This document shows, in pieces, positions 41,035 to 51,060 of a DNA stretch of 64,000 nt (positions are counted from its first letter, which is position 1; the number at the start of each line of letters is the position of its first letter). A program made the position numbers and the translations under genes. A model generated the notes under the pieces. It saw only the letters and a list, made by a program, of their open reading frames with translations. It did no database searches and was not told where the DNA came from. The stretch is from Ctena decussata. Taxonomy: Eukaryota; Mollusca; Bivalvia; Lucinida; Lucinidae. The DNA is taken from NCBI GenBank assembly GCA_963989385.1, contig OZ022511.1:22996503-23060502 (forward strand), given 5' to 3'.

Positions 41035-41516
41035 CCTGATCAAACTACTACTGACTGTAACAGGAGGTGGTTTGACATAGCTGACTGTCACTGAAGTTGG
41101 TTTGATGTGGTTGAATCTCACTGAAGTTGTTTGAAACGGCTGAAAATAATTGTAACAGGAGCTGGTTTGACATTGCTGACTGTCAATGGGGTTTGGTTAA
41201 CATGGATGACTGTCACTGAAGTTGGGCTGGCTTGGCTAACTGTCACAGGAACTGGTTTGACATAGCTGACTGCCACAGGAGTTGGTTTGATATGGATTAC
41301 TGTCAAAGAGTTGGTTTGACATGGCTGACTGTCACAGGAGTTGGTTTGATATGGATTACTGTCAAAGAGTTGGTTTGACATGGCTGACTGTCACAGGAGT
41401 TGGTTTGATATGGATTACTGTCAAAGAGTTGGTTTGACATGGCTGACTGTCACAGGAGTTGGTTTGATATGGATTACTGTCAAAGAGTTGGTTTGACATG
41501 GCTGACTGTCACTAAA
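41035..41516 (+). repeat. Minisatellite, 59-bp unit exact in the last four copies
   Basis: Copies start at 41281, 41340, 41399 and 41458 and are identical until the last few bases. Each is a 29/30-bp dimer of GTTGGTTTGATATGGATTAC and GTTGGTTTGACATGGCTGAC type. Upstream copies from 41035 are more diverged. A minus-strand frame (41118-41381) is a repeat by-product. Confidence 0.9.
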
Positions 41517-41529
41517 GTTGGGTTATAAT

Positions 41530-44232
41530 TTGAACAAACCTGATAGTTTGCAACCATTTCCAAATGGTTCTGAAGAAGAAGATTTTTTAATATTTTTCTA
41601 TGTATTGCTATGGTTCCAACCCTGGACCCCCTGGGGCTAGGCCATTTTGGACCCTGGGGCCATCATTTGAATAATCTTGGTAAAGGACCACTAGGCAATG
41701 CTAAAAGCTAAATTTCAAGCCTCTGAGCCAAGTGGTTCTGAAGAAGATTTTTGAATATTTTTCTATGTATTTGTATGGTTCAAACCCAGGACCCCTGGGG
41801 CCGGGCCATTTTAGACCCTGGCACCATCATTTGAACAAACTTGATAAGGGACCATTAGGCAATGCATCGTTCCAAAGGACCTGGTATGATAAGGGCCGTT
41901 TTTGGCCCCCATTCAAATTCTCTTATAAATCCATGGTTTCTATTGCTTATTATTTGTGCGTATGGGAACAAGCAGAAATAATATGTTTCATGGTTGTTAA
42001 TTCTCAGAATAATATGATTTCTGACATGCCTACGTTCTTTCAATAAAATGAAGGAAAATTTCGAGAAAATTTGAGTTTAATACATATTCCTTTAAAGAAA
42101 TAAGTCATTTACAATAACTTTTGAAAGCTCTTAACAACAGGCTTTTGCTGAAATGCTTATATGTAAGATTGCACTGCTAAATACCTGTGCACTGCACAAG
42201 GCCTCTCCAGGTACCCCACCCACTCAAGTTTGCAAGTCCAGAGACGCCAACCAAAAAATTCAAACAGATCAAAATGGAATGTATACCAGATTATTCCTTG
42301 TGTTCTTACTAAGAAAATGAATACCCACAACATATGTTTATTTTGTCTATGAGTGGAGATATGGGCGTTTTTATGTTGAGAACGCTGGAAAAATGTCCCA
42401 AATGCTGCCAGTTTGGTAACAAAAAGCTAAAAATAAACATTGAGCCAGGTCTCCAGCACATTTAATATTTTCATGGCATGTAAATATACTAAAATTTTAT
42501 CCGTATGCAAAATATTAAATGTGCTGGTGGACGGGCTCATATATTTTGAAAGCCACAAAGGCTACCAAATTCGTCATTTTCGTCAGAATCTGCTGGGGGT
42601 ATGGGTATGTTCAGTACAAATATCATAAATATTTTGTGCAAGAACCAGTTAATTTTGTGTTTGCTGTTACATTCAAGGTTTGAACTTTCACATCAATACA
42701 TTTTTATTATGGAAATAAGACTTTTGAAAAATGAGTTTTCTGGGGGCCAAATATGGGCCTTATCATACCAGGTCCTTTCAAGCATCTGCACTAAGCGGTT
42801 CTGGAGAAGAAGCTTTTTAAGTACATTTTAATTTTGAACCCAAGACTCCCCGCCCCAGGGCCATTTTGGATCCCAGGGCCACCATTTACACACACTTTGT
42901 AGGGGTCCACCAGGGAATGCATCATGCCAAATTTCAAGCATCTGAGCCAAGTGGTTCTGAAGAAGAAGTTTTATGAATAGTTTCCTATGTATTTCTATGG
43001 CTCAAACTCAGGACTCCCTGTCGCAGGGCCATTTTGGCCCCTTGGGCCATCATTTGAACAAACTTGATAAAGGACAACAAGGCAATGCATCATACCAATT
43101 TTCAAGCATCTGAGCCAAGTGATTCTGAAGGAGAAAATTTTTGAATATTTTTATGTAGTTCTATGGTTCAAACCCAGGACCCCCTTGGGAGGGGCCCTTT
43201 TAGACCCTTGGGTCATCATTTGAACAAACTTGGTAAAAGACTACTAGGCAATGCAGCATACCAAATTTCAAGCATCTGAGCCAAGTGGTTCTGAAGAAGA
43301 AGATTTTTTTAAATATTTTTCTATGTATTTCTATGGTTCCAACCTAGGACTCCCTGCTGCGGGGCCTTTCTGGACCCTGGGGCCACCATTTGAACAAACT
43401 TGGTAAAGGACTACTAGGCAATGCATCATACCAAATTTCAAGCATCTAAGCCTTATGGTTCTGAAGAAGAAGAGTTTTGAATGATTTTCTATGTATTTCT
43501 ATGGTTCTATGGTTTTTGAATATCTTATTTGCATTTCTATGGTTCAAACCTTGGACTCCATGCCAAGGGGCCATTTTGGTCCCTGGGGCCACCATTTGAA
43601 CAAACTCGGTAAAGGACTATTAGGCACTGCTACATACCAAATTTCAAGCATCCAAGCCTTGCGGTTCTGAAGTAGAAGAGTTCTGAATGATTTTCTATGT
43701 ATTTCTATGGTTCTAACCCAAGACCCCCTGCCCCAGAGCCATTTTGGACCTTGGGGCCACCATTTGAACACACTTGGTAGAGGACCACTAGGCAATGTTG
43801 TATACCAAATTCCAAGCATCTGAGCCAAGCCGTTCTGGAGAAGAAGATTTTTAGGTATTTTTTAGTTTCGAACCCAAGACCCCCTGCCCCAGGGCCATTT
43901 TGGACCCTGGGGCCACCATTTGAACAAACTTGGTTGAGGACCATTAGACAATGATACTTACCCAATTTCAAGCATCTGAGCCAAGCAGTTCTGGAGAAGA
44001 AGATTTTTAAGTATTTTTCAGTTTCGAACCCAAGACCCCCTGCCCCAGGGCCATTTTGGACCCTGAGGCCACCATTTGAACAAACTTGGTAGAGGTCCAC
44101 TAGACAATGCTTCATACCAAATATCAAAGCCCCAGGCCTAGCGGTTTCAGAGAAGATGTCATTTACATCAAATTGTTGGCGACGGACGACGCACGACGGA
44201 CGATTGGTGGTCACAATAGCCCTCAGATGAGC
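41530..44232 (+). repeat. Second tandem array of 153-bp units, inside the Mutator-like element
   Basis: Same unit as 14965-16975 (CATTTGAACAAACTTGGTA, GACCACTAGGCAATGC, CCAAATTTCAAGCATCTGAG), interrupted at 41877-42775 by another element. It ends in GACGGACGACGCACGACGGA and CCTCAGATGAGCTAAAA, matching the end of the 15-kb array. Intervals near the right end are 152 and 154 bp. The minus-strand 169-codon frame at 43705-44214 is an in-frame read of three units, not a recognised protein. Confidence 0.85.
41877..42775. mobile_element. 899-bp nested DNA element with about 34-bp TIRs
   Basis: Ends GGACCTGGTATGATAAGG and CCTTATCATACCAGGTCC, extending inward through GGCCCCC with about four mismatches. 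It splits an array unit exactly between AAA and TTT, since other units read CCAAATTTCAAGCATC. The insertion therefore left no visible target duplication. A 30-bp inner inverted repeat (42442-42471 and 42509-42538, CCAGCACATTTAATATTTT core) is present. No transposase. Superfamily unassigned. Confidence 0.8.
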
Positions 44233-44611
44233 TAAAAATGGAATTGATGTAGTACTGTCAAATCTTATCTATCAGATTCTGGAGTTTTGAAGAACTATCT
44301 ATAGAAGAAAACATCATTTAAGCTTTTACTGTTCATATACTATGTTATAAAAGTTCCAAAAAGCATGAAACACATACTCTTGTTGAAGTTAAGTATCATT
44401 ACATCTCCATATTCACATTTTCTTGTCAAATATACAATAAAATATTCATATTACCAAATTATTTCTTCAAAATTCATTATATCTTTATTGGCCCATCTTC
44501 ATTTGATAGGGAATATTCCAGCCGGTTGTCAATAGCGAACGTTCGCTATTGACAACCGGTTGTCAGTAGCCAATGTTCGCTATTGACAACCGGTTGTCAA
44601 TAGCCACTTCC
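44233..44611 (-). repeat. Right TIR of the Mutator-like element
   Basis: Inverted counterpart of 40416-40787; its outer part carries three copies of the CTATTGACAACCGGTTGTCA type palindrome. Confidence 0.85.
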
Positions 44612-44785
44612 TTTAGATATTTGGGTCATTCTAGAGATGTAACCCCCCCTCCCCCCCACCCCCGTCACAAAGTTTATAGCCGAATAAATACGTTATATGA
44701 AGCGGAGGAACTCACAGGTAACAAAATCACTGATCTGCTGATACCTCTAATACTGTTCGAATATCACCAGTGGCAGGTTATAATT

Positions 44786-44855
44786 GAGCCGCGACCTGAC
44801 AAAACCAACAGGGTGGCATGTGCGCAAAGCGAAGACTCAGATCAGCGTGGGCATC
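44786..44855. mobile_element. Palindromic element, GAGCCGCG family, copy 5 (left half only)
   Basis: GAGCCGCGACCTGACAAAAC through GACTCAGATCAGCGTGGGCA; the right half is absent. Confidence 0.8.
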
Positions 44856-45126
44856 CGTTCGTCCGGTGTTGCTAGTTAGTGTGGCTGTGACCCTGCGAGT
44901 CTTGCACGTTATACAGCTGTAGAACGTTAAAAATCGAACAGATTTATCTGCATACAATAGCATGTTTTCCCATGCCGTATTAGGTTATTTCTATCCTCCT
45001 GGAGTGCACATTGTAAAATTCACTTTTAAGGAAAAAGAAAAGTATTATAGACATTTCCACGTTAAAATAAATGAAACATCTATTTCGAGTATACAGTTTA
45101 GAATTGATCAGACTACGCAACGTTTC

Positions 45127-45148
45127 AAAAAAAAAAAAAAAAAAAAAA
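45127..45148 (+). repeat. Poly(A) tract
   Basis: About 22 A; no retroposon body assigned. Confidence 0.85.
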
Positions 45149-45446
45149 TGACGAAGAGTTTGTAACGTTACGTGTCGCTGACGTTCGTCGCTTAATATAT
45201 ATTTTTTCTTTCAGACAATTTTTTCATTTATACTTTACGCGATCACCCTATATTTTTATTTGCATTTCTTATTCTACGAAATCCGCTCTTTACTTTCGTC
45301 GTAACTTTGTATCGTGTCGCCAGGCTCGTTTTGGAGATATGTCTGCGTCAACAGTTGAAGGGTTCGAACTTTTATAGCGTCAAAAGAGATACCGTTGCCA
45401 GAATTTACCGTTTTTAAGTCATAAATGCTGTTTTTTCACCATCAAA

Positions 45447-46048
45447 ATGTATACACCAAATAACAGAGAGATTAAAACACTGTTGATTGAGTGTTCTGAA
45501 AACAAAATCCGACAGGGAATACGCAAGATAGGGTACAAAACGTTATTTTTTTATAAGAAACATCGTATTACGTTAGATGGCGCATTAATATTAAATGAAT
45601 ACAAATTCCTCAAAACAAATAATACCATCAAAAGTGCAACATGTCAGAGTATAATTCAGGCAAGTTTCATCAAAATCCAAGGTATTTCGATTTTTTTACC
45701 ATCTCGTCGCCAAAGGTATCGAACTACGATAATTTCATTGGAGCAGTTGTTTAACTCCAGAAGACAAGTGCAGTGAGTGAGTGATCCCCCCCCCCACCCA
45801 CCCGCCAATTCAAAAAGAAAATAAGGTTTATGAAAATGAAACTGAAAGAGTTCTTTCAAGAGCAATGAATACACTATAAAGAAGGTACATCGGCAATTCT
45901 TCGAAGTGTCGGCTACTCAAGCCTCATCAGTGACCCTGACATGATCCGGCGACAAAAGCCAGAGGAGAGCATAGTGTACTTTCTAAAGTTTGACAAGGCA
46001 GTCGATTCAAAGACTGATTTAGTAGATCTAGGCCTACTTAAAATGTAA
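45447..46048 (+). other. Two unrecognised open stretches, possible decayed gene
   Basis: 45447-45776 opens with AAAATGTAT and 109 codons beginning MYTPNNREIKTLLIECSENK, basic and protein-like. In another frame, 45869-46048 is open for 59 codons with SAILRSVGYSSLISDPDMIR and a C terminus rich in Asp and Lys before TAA. A C-run (45787-45796) separates them. They may be parts of one old coding sequence, separate exons, or chance. I recognise no family and found no clean splice pair joining them. Confidence 0.2.
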
Positions 46049-46059
46049 TAAACGTGCGC

Positions 46060-46265
46060 AACTTGCTAGAGTTCCGCCAGAGTCCATGTTACCACTGTCT
46101 CGAGAATTACCATCCGGGCCAAATTATCACGTACAACACTGGGCCAGTCCAGTATCATTCCGGTCAGATGTTAGAGAATATTAATCCAGCACGACTGGGG
46201 TTTGAACCGGCGAACCCAAGATATACAGGAGATACTGGATTCGCTGAGCAGCTAGGTGGACATGC
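46060..46265 (-). mobile_element. Possible tRNA-derived SINE, other family
   Basis: The minus strand has TCCACCTAGCTGCTCAGCGA, then a B-box-like GCCGGTTCAAACCCCAGTC at tRNA-like spacing, then a body containing GACTGGCCCAGTGTTGTACG. The A box is poor and no tail was recognised. Confidence 0.4.
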
Positions 46266-46428
46266 TAAAAATAAATAAAGAATCTGAACATATTTTAAAC
46301 AGACTCTTTTAGCTCTATGCACTACGTTTCAGCAATTCTTTTGGGGGCGTCATGTGAAAAGTCGATCCATGCTGCTGGGGCTTTTTGGAGATTTTTGACC
46401 ATGTGAACGCTTAGCAAAAATACTTTCC

Positions 46429-46438
46429 ATTTGCACAT
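46429..46438 (+). repeat. Left 10-bp target duplication of the RTE copy
   Basis: ATTTGCACAT, identical to 48153-48162, adjoining the element's pentanucleotide tail. Confidence 0.85.
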
Positions 46439-48152
46439 TCTATTCTATTCTATCCCATAACCTTACTAGGTCGTTGGGGCACCACAGATGACTTCAAAAC
46501 TATTCCTTTCCACCTTGTCCTGTCTTCAACTGCCCTAGATGAGCTGGCAAAATCCATTCCTGTCCACTCCTTGATATTGTCTTTCCACCTCTTTTTCTGT
46601 CTGCCTCTTCTTCTTTTTCCTTTCACTGTGCTCTGAAGAATTGTCTTTGCTAAACCAGAAGACCTTGAGATGTGGCCAAACCACCTTAGTTTCCGTTTCT
46701 TGACCAGCGTCAGGAGTTCATCATATTCTCCAATGGCTGCTTAGATCTTTCTGCGAACCTCCTCATTGGTTATATGGTCCTTGTGTGAAATGTTAAGTAA
46801 CCTACGGTAGCATCTCATCTCAACGGCCTGCGTTCTTTTCTCTAACTCTGCTGTCAAGGTCCACGATTCACAGGCATACAGAAATATGGAAATGACAAGG
46901 GAGCGCATAAGTTTCACCTTTGATCCAAGAGATATGTTGTTATCTCTTCAAATTGGTTTCAGCTTGGTAAGAGCTGAAGTGGCTTGTGCAATCCTTGAGA
47001 GAACCTCCTGGATGTAGCCATCATCTGAGAAACTGCTCCAAGGTATCTGAAGCAGCTTACGGTACCAAGCTTCTGCCCTTTTACCTTAATCTCCCTCTGG
47101 ATGCCATCTGCGCTGTTCGTCATCAGTTTGGTCTTCTCAGCACCGATCTCCATCTTATACCTTGTGCGGGTTTGGTCGAGACTTTCAACTAGAGCTTCTA
47201 GTTCCTGCTCTTCCTCAGCTAGAGCGTCTATGTCATCGGCAAACCGCAGATTGGTAATGTTTCTGCCGCCTATGCTAACCTTTCCTTCATGTTCTTCCAG
47301 AGCATCAGACATGATCCGTTCGAGAAAAATGTTGAAGAGTGTGGGTGACGGAAGACATCCTTGTCTTGTTCCAACTGTTGTTCTGAACCATTCTCCTGTG
47401 CTGCCATTTATCAGGACTGCACTTGTAGCCTGGTCGTATAGCTGCTCAATGGTGCGAACTAGATTTGCACTGATATTGTACTTCCGCATGGTGGCCCATA
47501 AGGCTGCATGCCATGCCCTGTCAAAGGCTTTTTTGAAATCAATGAAGACATGGTACAGATTCTGCTGACGTTGGAGATACTTTTCATACAGGATTCTAAG
47601 GTTGAAGATTTGTTCTGTGGTGCTCCTTCCTGCTCGGAACCCAGCCTGTTCCTCAGCGATTATCTCCTCGGCTTGTGGTTTAAGCCTGTTCAAGATGACT
47701 TTCAGCATGACTTTGCTTGAATGACTGATGAGGCTGATGGTTCTGTAGTTCTGGCCGAGCTGTAGGTTGCCTTTTTTAGGGAGCGTTATTATCAGCGACT
47801 GAGTCCATGGGGTAGGCCATTCTCCTGTTCTCCAGATCCTGTTACAAATATCCGTTAGAAAATCAATCATGGTCTCCCCGCTAGCTTGAACAAGTTTTGC
47901 TGGTATATCATCAACTCCGGCAGATTTCCCCTTCTTTAGTGCTGCTACTGCAATCTCAACTTCCTCACGAAGGATCGGTTGTTGATCTTCTTCTGGGGGC
48001 TGGCTGCAGTCCAGAACCGCATTGTCACCGCAAGTCTCGTGGTTGTCTAGTTCTGAGCAATATTCTGTCCATCTGCTGAGAATCTCTTGTGCCTCTGTAA
48101 GGCATTTCCCAGACTTGTCCTGGATAGTTGTGGGTGTCCTGGATAGTTGTGG
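46439..48152 (-). pseudogene. 5'-truncated RTE-type LINE, dead reverse transcriptase
   Basis: The minus strand encodes a non-LTR reverse transcriptase. The upstream frame to 46959 has motif A (FIDFKKAFD), motif B (RQGCLPSPTLFN) and the catalytic FADD of motif C. A fingers motif (AGVDDIPAKL) and LPKKGNLQLGQNYRTISLIS are also present. After a one-base frameshift near 47020 the C-terminal domain continues through an EEVRR-type and a GRQKKRW-type stretch to a stop at 46450-46452, with in-frame stops at 46948-46950 and 46741-46743. No endonuclease domain, so the copy is 5'-truncated. The 3' tail is three ATTCT pentamers. RTE clade assignment rests on the tail, the short 3' end and the RT wording. 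Confidence 0.92.
48117..48152 (+). repeat. 19-bp tandem duplication at the LINE's 5' junction
   Basis: GTCCTGGATAGTTGTGG occurs twice with GT between, directly next to the right target duplication. A small duplication or template jump at a LINE 5' end is a known by-product of target-primed insertion. Confidence 0.75.
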
Positions 48153-48162
48153 ATTTGCACAT
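48153..48162 (+). repeat. Right 10-bp target duplication of the RTE copy
   Basis: ATTTGCACAT, identical to 46429-46438. Confidence 0.85.
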
Positions 48163-48394
48163 GGTAAGCAAAATTTGCATATAAGCAAACTTACTCAGAG
48201 ACGCAAATTTGTCCATGTGTACGTGGCTTATGTTAATTTGAAACTTATCTTTCCTTTTATAAATTTTATTTCCCTAGTGTCCCATTAGGCCTCAAATCCA
48301 GCGATACTGAACCTGGGTATACTGTTTTTTCGTGTCCGTCAGTTCGCTTTCTCAATTAAAACACAACGCAAAGCAACAAAAAAAAATAATAAAT

Positions 48395-48418
48395 AAAAAA
48401 AAAAAATTTTTTTTTTTT
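48395..48418. repeat. A12-T12 inverted run
   Basis: Twelve A followed directly by twelve T. It precedes the palindrome array by about 100 bp. Confidence 0.85.
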
Positions 48419-48496
48419 AAATCCGGTCGGAACGCACTCCTGGTTCGACCCAGCCTGGTCTACTACAAAATATACCCTACCATTTAATTTTCCCAC

Positions 48497-49870
48497 AATC
48501 AAGAAGATGTGGCTTGAATTGGATTTGATCCAACTGGTTTGTTACTTTCATTCCTTGCCAATGAGGATTTTTTCCTAATGTAAGAATATTCCTACAATTT
48601 GTTTTATATGGATGGAAACAACTCACAAAATAAAATGATGATATAATGAAAAGATAAATTGTAGGAATATTCCTACAATCTGAGAGATGCGGCTTGGGGT
48701 GTAATTAAGCTAAATCTGGTTACTCTTTTGTAAATGAGCAATTTCTGAAGATATCGCTTGTGTGTTGATTTAATCAAACCAAATCTTACTTTCATTCCTC
48801 ACAAATGAGGAATTTCCAAGATGGTTTGAATTGCGATTTAACTTACCTTCATTCCTTGAAAATGGGTCATCTTCAAATAGGAATATTCCTACGATTCGTA
48901 AAATAAAGATAAAGCAATCATTTTCCCTTTGCATATTTCTGCAGCTTTAAAAATGATGATGGAACAAAAAGTAAATTGTAGGAATATTCCTACAATCTGG
49001 GAGATGTGGTTTGAACTATGATTAAAATAACCTTCCTGCCTTGAAAATGGATATTCTTCAGAATGTAGGAATATTTCTACAAATTGTAAAATATAGATTA
49101 TAATTCTCTCCCATTTAAGCGATTATGGAGTGTAAATAAAAATGTAGGAATATTCCTACAATTTCAGATTTTTTTTATTTATCAAAAAAATTGCCATCAT
49201 CCAAATTGTAGGAATATTCCTACAATCTGAAAGATCTGCGTTGAAATAGGGTTGAACTAAATTGGTTGTTATCTCTAGAATACAGCAATATCCCTACAAT
49301 CTGCAACATGTTGGAAGAATTCGGATTGAACCCAGTTTTGTTTTTCTATGTCACAAAGAAGCCATTTCCAAATTGTAGGAATATTCCTACGATTTGTAAA
49401 ATATAGATAAAGTAATCATTTCCTCTCTGCATTTTTCTGCAGTTACAAAAATGATGATGGAACAAAGGGGAAATTGTAGGAATATTCCTACAATCTGAGA
49501 CATGTGGTTTGAATTATGATGGAACTTAACTTCATCCCTGCAAATGGATTTTCTCCTAAATGTAGGAATATTCCTACAATTTGTAGAATATAGATAATTT
49601 TATTCTGTCGTTTCCTGTCTTGAAACCGATGAAGGAACTAGAATTAAAATATAAGAATATTCCTACGATTTGGTCGGATCTTTCATTTATTGAAAATATG
49701 CCATCTCTGAAAATGTAGGAATATTCCTACAATCTGAAAGATTTGTGTTAAAATTGGATTGAATTCAACATATAGGAATAGCTGTTCATTATAAAAGAAG
49801 TTGATGGGTCATGGATGAATCAAATCGTAGGAATATTCCTACAATTTGATTATATCAGTTGAGCCGTAGC
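48497..49870. repeat. Array of about 14 copies of GTAGGAATATTCCTAC, interspersed
   Basis: The 16-bp palindrome (often within ATTGTAGG...CCTACAAT) starts at 48580, 48661, 48877, 48978, 49065, 49144, 49208, 49282 (degenerate), 49375, 49476, 49562, 49651, 49715 and 49827. A half site is at about 49772. Most intervals are 64-112 bp. Spacers are also related: AATCTGAGAGATGTGG-type and AATTTGTAAAATATAGAT-type spacers recur, and the pattern repeats with a period near 500 bp (48978/49476, 49065/49562, 49144/49651, 49208/49715, 48877/49375). A higher-order tandem repeat, not a CRISPR: spacers are homologous and the context is eukaryotic. Confidence 0.9.
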
Positions 49871-50005
49871 AAAACCATGGATGGTTAAATGTGATTTTGA
49901 CCACCCCAAAACAAGGCTTCTAGGTAACCGTTTTCAATGATACTCAATTTTGCACTTGCTATTTCACACTTTTTACAGTCTAAAAACTTTGCATTTTCAG
50001 TGCAT

Positions 50006-50062
50006 AAAAGGACATCTCGTGGAGATGTCCTTTTTATTTTGGATTCACTTAGACATGAACTG
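50006..50062. repeat. Hairpin and block shared with 23319-23394
   Basis: GGACATCTC and GAGATGTCC around GTG form a perfect hairpin, followed by TTTTTATTTTGGATTCACTT and AGACATGAACTG. The 23.3-kb copy has the same words around a different inversion. Confidence 0.6.
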
Positions 50063-50084
50063 CAACTAACGATTTCGTAGTGCT

Positions 50085-50270
50085 AGATTAATGGTTAAAC
50101 TGACGCCTTTGTGTAAATTAGCGGAAGTTAACAATGACAATTTTGGAATGTTTATTCTTCCTTTTTTAAGACTGATATACTATAACTCAGAGGCAAAAGC
50201 CATTAACGTTTGATTTATTTATCATTTTCTCTTCAGTCATGGTGTTAGTTAGTGCGAAAAGCCAAACGAA
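50085..50270 (+). repeat. Segment duplicated at 61527-61695
   Basis: Shared in order: CATTAATG/ATTAATGG, AAACTGAC, TTTGGAAT, AAGACTGAT, ATTTGATTTATTT, TCATTTTCT and TCAGTCA, then GTTAGTTA. Moderate identity, same orientation. Confidence 0.6.
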
Positions 50271-50429
50271 ATGATCTTTTAAAGTTTGGTTCATTATTTA
50301 TTCAACGGCAAATGTTTGTTCATGATCATCTTTGTCAACAAAAATGTAAATGAAAGAAAAACTTCAACTTCGTATCTGGCTTGCTTGGACACCAGTAACT
50401 CCTCCTACGAAGGCTTAATACTATGAAGA

Positions 50430-50464
<35 letters not shown>
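50430..50464 (+). repeat. (TG)n microsatellite
   Basis: About 17 TG units. Confidence 0.95.
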
Positions 50465-50466
<2 letters not shown>

Positions 50467-50895
50467 CTGTAGTCAAGTTCCACGGACATCATCGCTTTTA
50501 TGAGCCTTGCTTTTATGTCGTTCTCCCAGCCGCCCTCCTAGCACTTTTCGTTTTCGCCAGGATACAGTAAAACATTTAAATTTGGCGTTTACTTTATTTT
50601 AGCCATATTGGCAGAAAAGAAGGTAATCACCAAATTAAAATGCCGCCACTTACCGTGGGAGAAAATTTCTAAATAACTATCTTTGATCATATAATATATT
50701 CCCCTTTACTTAATATCAAAGAGCCAATACACATCAAATATATTAGTACAAACAACAAGCGGGAGGAATGTTTATTAGGCATGCCATACTAAGTAAGACG
50801 TAAGCCTACTGTTTAAAACAAACGGCACACAAACAATTATTTACTGTAAAACGTTTCAGTACGGAAAATGTAACTCGATAATGATACAGAATTGT

Positions 50896-50947
50896 AGTTA
50901 CTGTATTCAGCATGACAACGTAGTTACTGTATTCAGCATGACAACGT
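50896..50947 (+). repeat. 26-bp exact tandem duplication
   Basis: GTTACTGTATTCAGCATGAC followed by AACGTA, twice in succession. Confidence 0.9.
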
Positions 50948-51060
50948 AAAGGTGGCCAACATGATATCGGCAAAAGTGCTTTTTTCCGAAACTATAACAA
51001 AGTAAAGAGGAAAATTCTCAGCAACTGCAACAATTCAATTGCAGACCGAACCCACAAGTA

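Larger units (their letters stand above)
40416..44611. mobile_element. 4.2-kb non-autonomous Mutator-like (MULE-type) element
   Basis: TTTAGATAT flanks both sides exactly (40407-40415 and 44612-44620), a 9-bp target duplication. The ends are GGCGATCGCTATTG and CAATAGCCACTTCC. Terminal inverted repeats of about 375 bp run to about 40787 and from about 44233. The outer 100 bp of each is made of the palindrome GCTATTGACAACCGG joined to CCGGTTGTCAATAGC. Long inverted repeats with a 9-bp duplication are the hallmark of the Mutator superfamily (known biology). No transposase is present. The interior is a minisatellite, a 153-bp array and a nested DNA element. Confidence 0.85.

Noticed and set aside
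41877..42775. Helitron
   Set aside because: A/T insertion without duplication fits, but the element has clear terminal inverted repeats and no CTRR end or terminal hairpin of Helitron type.
43705..44214. 169-codon minus-strand open frame
   Set aside because: It is an in-frame read of three 153-bp tandem units and recurs wherever the array occurs; no known domain.
46986..47720. Plus-strand frames opposite the reverse transcriptase
   Set aside because: They are antisense shadows of the LINE coding sequence.
48580..49842. A true CRISPR array
   Set aside because: Spacers are homologous to one another with a 500-bp higher-order period, the repeat is a 16-bp full palindrome, there are no cas genes, and the surroundings are eukaryotic transposons.
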